The translations under genes were made by a program, and so were the position numbers. From Bacteroidaceae bacterium (lineage in GTDB: Bacteria > Bacteroidota > Bacteroidia > Bacteroidales > Bacteroidaceae), in the NCBI GenBank assembly GCA_900770665.1, contig CAAGKZ010000067.1, positions 1-51,184 of the forward strand: a DNA stretch of 51,184 nucleotides, written 5' to 3'. Below, piece by piece: positions 48,123 to 51,184 of the stretch. Within the stretch, counting starts at the first letter, position 1. The number at the start of each line of letters is the position of its first letter. The notes under the pieces are model-generated. The model had not been told where the DNA came from, ran no database searches, and was given only the letters and a program-made list of their open reading frames with translations.

Positions 48123-49262
48123 TCATATTTTTTTTATATTTATTCCTTTCAACTTAGAATCAATATATTTATTATCTTTTTTTGCTTTTTCCCATTCATC
48201 TTTGTCTATATAGCCAACAACATATAATAAATTGGAAACAAGTATATTTTTATCGTTACTTACAGCTTTTTCACCATCATTCTTATCTATATAATCTAAA
48301 ATTACAGATTCTATAGAAGGCTTTTTGCATTCTATAGGGTTATATCTAGATAGGTATTTTTTTAGATATTTTTTAAAATAATATATTTTGTATAACCGGG
48401 GGCGTTTAGTACGTTTGCAACAATCTTCTCCATCTATAGAAAAAGCATCTTCAAAAGTCATTTTTCGTAACATTTTAGGATATTTTATATCTAATTCTCC
48501 GAATGATTTTTCAACAAGCATTAGCTTCATTTGCTCTTTCAACAATAACAAAGTATCAAAGCACTCTATTTTAACTTCTTTTGCACCTTTAACTTTTAAA
48601 GTAATTTTGGGTTCAAGGTTATAAAAATTATCCTCGTCAACCGTTTCCAGTAATTCTACAAATTTCGTAAAACTATTTCGTGCAGACTCGTAATTCTCTT
48701 CCTTTGTTGGTGGAATATGGTCTATATAGTCTTTTAAAAACAACAATACATACCAAAACCTATCAATATCAATACCTAATACTATAAGTGTTGAAATAAG
48801 TTTTGGTTCTAAATATCGTCTTAACATTTTTTCTAAAAAACGATCTTGCTCCTTTTTATAATATTTTATGTAAAATAAGTCTTCTGCATCATATTTCTTA
48901 CTTAATTTTTCCTTAAAAGACATATTTTGCCATTTATTGCATATGCACTTAATATACGTATTTACAAATTCTTTCTTGCGATATTCTATATCTAATTCTA
49001 TTTGTTTATCTACATCAAGCAATAAACCATGTGTATACATATAACCAAAGTCATTTATTGGGTATATAACATCATTATAAGGATCAGGATCAATGAATCC
49101 ATTTTGTGATTCTATAGATATAATAGTAATAATTTTACGGACTTCTGATAATAATTCTTCATTCTCATACACACCTTGAGAACGAATGGAATTAATAGGA
49201 TTGTCATTTTCACGACGTTCAAGTTCTTTTATTTTGTATGTTTTAAGATAAATTGACTTCAT
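48123..49262 (-). CDS. Hypothetical protein, very AT-rich
   Basis: 379 aa, Lys/Glu/Ile/Tyr-rich, no signal peptide or membrane segment. Largely helical: EYRKKEFVNTYIKCICNKW, RFLEKMLRRYLEPKLIST, and a basic segment RPRLYKIYYFKKYLKKYLSRY near residue 290 that could touch nucleic acid. No family recognised. It has its own terminator and is flanked by the LOTUS cassette and carB. Codon use is that of recently acquired DNA. Confidence 0.72.
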   Translation of the reverse strand: MKSIYLKTYKIKELERRENDNPINSIRSQGVYENEELLSEVRKIITIISIESQNGFIDPDPYNDVIYPINDFGYMYTHGLLLDVDKQIELDIEYRKKEFVNTYIKCICNKWQNMSFKEKLSKKYDAEDLFYIKYYKKEQDRFLEKMLRRYLEPKLISTLIVLGIDIDRFWYVLLFLKDYIDHIPPTKEENYESARNSFTKFVELLETVDEDNFYNLEPKITLKVKGAKEVKIECFDTLLLLKEQMKLMLVEKSFGELDIKYPKMLRKMTFEDAFSIDGEDCCKRTKRPRLYKIYYFKKYLKKYLSRYNPIECKKPSIESVILDYIDKNDGEKAVSNDKNILVSNLLYVVGYIDKDEWEKAKKDNKYIDSKLKGINIKKI

Positions 49263-49416
49263 TACAATCAGTTAGTTAATTATAAATATATTTTTATGAT
49301 GCGGATACAAAATAACATTATTTTAGATAATATCTCAAACAAACCAATCAAATTATTATACCAACAGATTTTATTCGTTAAACTAACAGCATATATAAAT
49401 TACCAACCATTGTAAC

Positions 49417-49450
49417 GCAATAAAGGCCACCTTTCGGTAGCCTTTATTGC
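49417..49450 (-). terminator. carB terminator
   Basis: GCAATAAAGGC (49417-49427) pairs with GCCTTTATTGC (49440-49450), with inner ACC/GGT pairing. Confidence 0.82.
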
Positions 49451-49470
49451 ATTGTATAAATTCTCTTCAA

Positions 49471-51184
49471 TTACTTGAACTCGTCCCAGCTCTTCACCGG
49501 CATTGAGTTTACGTCAATCTTGCAGAATGCACGTATGAAGGCGCTTGCAAGGCGGGCGTTGGTAATGAGTGGAATGTTGTGGTCAATAGCCGCACGACGT
49601 ATGCGGTAGCCATTTGTAAGCTCGCGCTTGGTGTGGTTCTTTGGAATGTTGATGATGAGGTCGAAACGGTGGTCGGCAATCATCTGCATTACGTTGTTCT
49701 CGGCAGCAGGGTCTTCATCGGGCCAGATGACAGGTGTTGTCTGTATACCGTGCTCGTTGAGGAACTTGGCTGTGCCTGAAGTTGCAAAGAGGTTGTAACC
49801 CTTCTGTGCAAGGAGCGCTGCGGGCTCAAGCAAATCGACTTTTGACTTGGCAGCACCTGAAGATACCATAACGTTCTTCTCGGGTACGCTGTAACCAACA
49901 GCTATCATTGCGTTGAGAAGTGCCTCCTCAAAGTCGTCGCCAATGCAACCTACCTCACCGGTTGATGACATGTCGACACCCAATACAGGGTCGGCCTGAT
50001 GCAAGCGGCTGAATGAGAACTGCGAAGCCTTGACACCGATGTGGTCAATGTCGAATGCCGACTTGTCGGGCTTGCTGTATGGTGCACCGAGCATGATGCG
50101 TGTTGCAGTCTCGATGAAGTTGCGCTTGAGTACCTTTGAAACGAATGGGAACGAGCGTGATGCACGCAGGTTACACTCGATAACCTTGACCTCGTTGTTC
50201 TTTGCAAGGAACTGGATGTTGAAAGGTCCTGAAATATTCAACTCCTTGGCAATGCGGCGGCAAATCTTCTTGATGCGGCGTGCTGTCTCAAAGTAAATCT
50301 TCTGTGCAGGGAACACAAGTGTTGCGTCGCCCGAGTGTACGCCGGCAAACTCAACGTGCTCAGAGATGGCATACTCCACTACCTCACCGTTCTGTGCCAC
50401 AGCGTCGAACTCAATCTCCTTTGTATCGGTCATGAACTGTGATACCACAACAGGGAACTCCTTTGACACATCGGCTGCCATCTTAAGGAACTCGTGCAAC
50501 TCCTCCTCGTTGTAGCAGACATTCATGGCAGCACCTGAAAGCACGTACGATGGACGTACAAGCACAGGATAGCCAACCTTGTCTACAAATTCCTTCATAT
50601 CCTCAAGGCTTGTAAGCTCCTTCCATGCGGGCTGGTCGATGCCAAGCTGGTCGAGCATAGCAGAGAACTTGTGACGGTTCTCGGCACGGTCAATTGATAG
50701 TGGCGATGTACCAAGGATGGGCACTGACTGACGGTGCAGCTTCATCGCGAGGTTATTAGGAATCTGGCCACCAACGGAAACGATTACACCACCCGGCTGC
50801 TCAAGGTCGATAACATCGAGTACGCGCTCGAATGACAACTCGTCGAAGTAGAGACGGTCGCACATATCGTAGTCGGTAGAAACGGTCTCTGGGTTGTAGT
50901 TAATCATGATTGACTTATAGCCGAGCTTGCGTGCTGTCTGCACTGCGTTCACTGAACACCAGTCGAACTCAACCGATGAACCGATGCGGTAAGCACCCGA
51001 GCCGAGTACAACGACAGATTTGTCGGTCTTGTAGTAGTTGACATCGTAACCAGTTGTGCCATAGGTCATATATAGGTAGTTTGTCAACTCGGGGTGCTCC
51101 GATGCCACGGTGCTGATGCGCTTAACGGCAGGAACGATACCGAGCTCCTTACGACGCGCACGCACTGCAAGGTTGCCTGTCTCC
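49471..51184 (-). CDS. carB: Carbamoyl-phosphate synthase large subunit, 3' part
   Basis: The reading frame runs off the window end; 571 codons are visible, the C-terminal half of a ~1070-aa enzyme. CarB makes carbamoyl phosphate from bicarbonate, ATP and ammonia supplied by CarA. The visible part starts in the oligomerisation region, then has the second ATP-grasp domain (MINYNPETVSTDYDMCDRLYF, GGVIVSVGGQIPNNLAMKL, VRPSYVLSGAAMNVCYNEEEL, FNIQFLAKNNEVKVIECNLRASRSFPFVSK) and the C-terminal methylglyoxal-synthase-like regulatory domain (KGYNLFATSGTAKFLNEHGI). The frame at the edge reads ETGNLAVRARRKEL, so no start codon is present here. Confidence 0.97.
   Translation of the reverse strand, partial: ETGNLAVRARRKELGIVPAVKRISTVASEHPELTNYLYMTYGTTGYDVNYYKTDKSVVVLGSGAYRIGSSVEFDWCSVNAVQTARKLGYKSIMINYNPETVSTDYDMCDRLYFDELSFERVLDVIDLEQPGGVIVSVGGQIPNNLAMKLHRQSVPILGTSPLSIDRAENRHKFSAMLDQLGIDQPAWKELTSLEDMKEFVDKVGYPVLVRPSYVLSGAAMNVCYNEEELHEFLKMAADVSKEFPVVVSQFMTDTKEIEFDAVAQNGEVVEYAISEHVEFAGVHSGDATLVFPAQKIYFETARRIKKICRRIAKELNISGPFNIQFLAKNNEVKVIECNLRASRSFPFVSKVLKRNFIETATRIMLGAPYSKPDKSAFDIDHIGVKASQFSFSRLHQADPVLGVDMSSTGEVGCIGDDFEEALLNAMIAVGYSVPEKNVMVSSGAAKSKVDLLEPAALLAQKGYNLFATSGTAKFLNEHGIQTTPVIWPDEDPAAENNVMQMIADHRFDLIINIPKNHTKRELTNGYRIRRAAIDHNIPLITNARLASAFIRAFCKIDVNSMPVKSWDEFK

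Overview
The window looks like a chromosomal segment of a member of the Bacteroidales (Bacteroides/Prevotella-like). The grounds are: promoters of the Bacteroidota TAnnTTTG (-7) type in front of most genes, almost no Shine-Dalgarno sites, an S16 protein with a long Ala/Glu-rich tail, a GH92 mannosidase, an M6 protease with a probable type IX sorting tail, the pyrK-pyrD pair, and a gadB-glsA pair. I cannot name the species.

Layout. 0.2-0.8 kb: rpsP. 0.9-17.7 kb: an accessory island built around a Ro60 (TROVE/vWA) RNA-binding protein. It holds, in order, KptA RNA 2'-phosphotransferase with a small partner ORF (minus strand), a divergent WYL-domain regulator, a membrane-anchored Mrr-type nuclease, an HATPase/STAS-like pair, about 2.3 kb of protein-free DNA packed with long stem-loops, Ro60, another 0.75 kb of stem-loops, an operon of an unknown protein plus a thymidylate-kinase-like P-loop kinase plus a CX5R phosphatase, then (after an ordinary GH92 gene) a vWA protein divergent from an unknown 483-aa protein. 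17.9-31.7 kb: mostly housekeeping (galE, thioredoxin lipoprotein, patatin, Dus, aminotransferase, TPR protein, gyrA, trmD, pyrD, pyrK). 31.8-41.1 kb: XRE regulator, AT-rich spacer, M6 protease, two transporters, gadB, glsA. 41.3-45.1 kb: nitroreductase-like lipoprotein, lipoproteins, HD hydrolase, YjdM. 45.3-49.3 kb: AT-rich accessory genes including a LOTUS-DUF3825 three-gene cassette. 49.5 kb to the end: the 3' part of carB.

Main result. A palindrome with core GCAAG-S-CTTGC occurs four times between genes, and each copy sits at a fixed place relative to a -7 promoter element. The palindrome centre is exactly 42 bp from the first base of the element at five promoters (kptA operon, WYL gene, RNA/Ro60 leader, unknown-kinase-phosphatase operon, vWA gene) and 52 bp, one helical turn more, at a sixth (the 483-aa gene). 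At 1935 and 16110 one palindrome serves two divergent promoters. This ties apparently unrelated genes into one predicted regulon, with the WYL protein as the natural candidate activator.

The spacers around Ro60 carry at least a dozen long stems (perfect or nearly perfect helices of 8-14 bp), with three recurring modules (A x3, C x2, E x2) and two modules (D and B) present once on each side of the Ro60 gene. I read these as a family of Y-RNA-like non-coding RNAs bound by Ro60. The island is therefore a candidate inducible RNA-damage or RNA-repair system whose exact gene and RNA content I do not recognise from described systems. All distances and pairings were counted by hand; function is inference.
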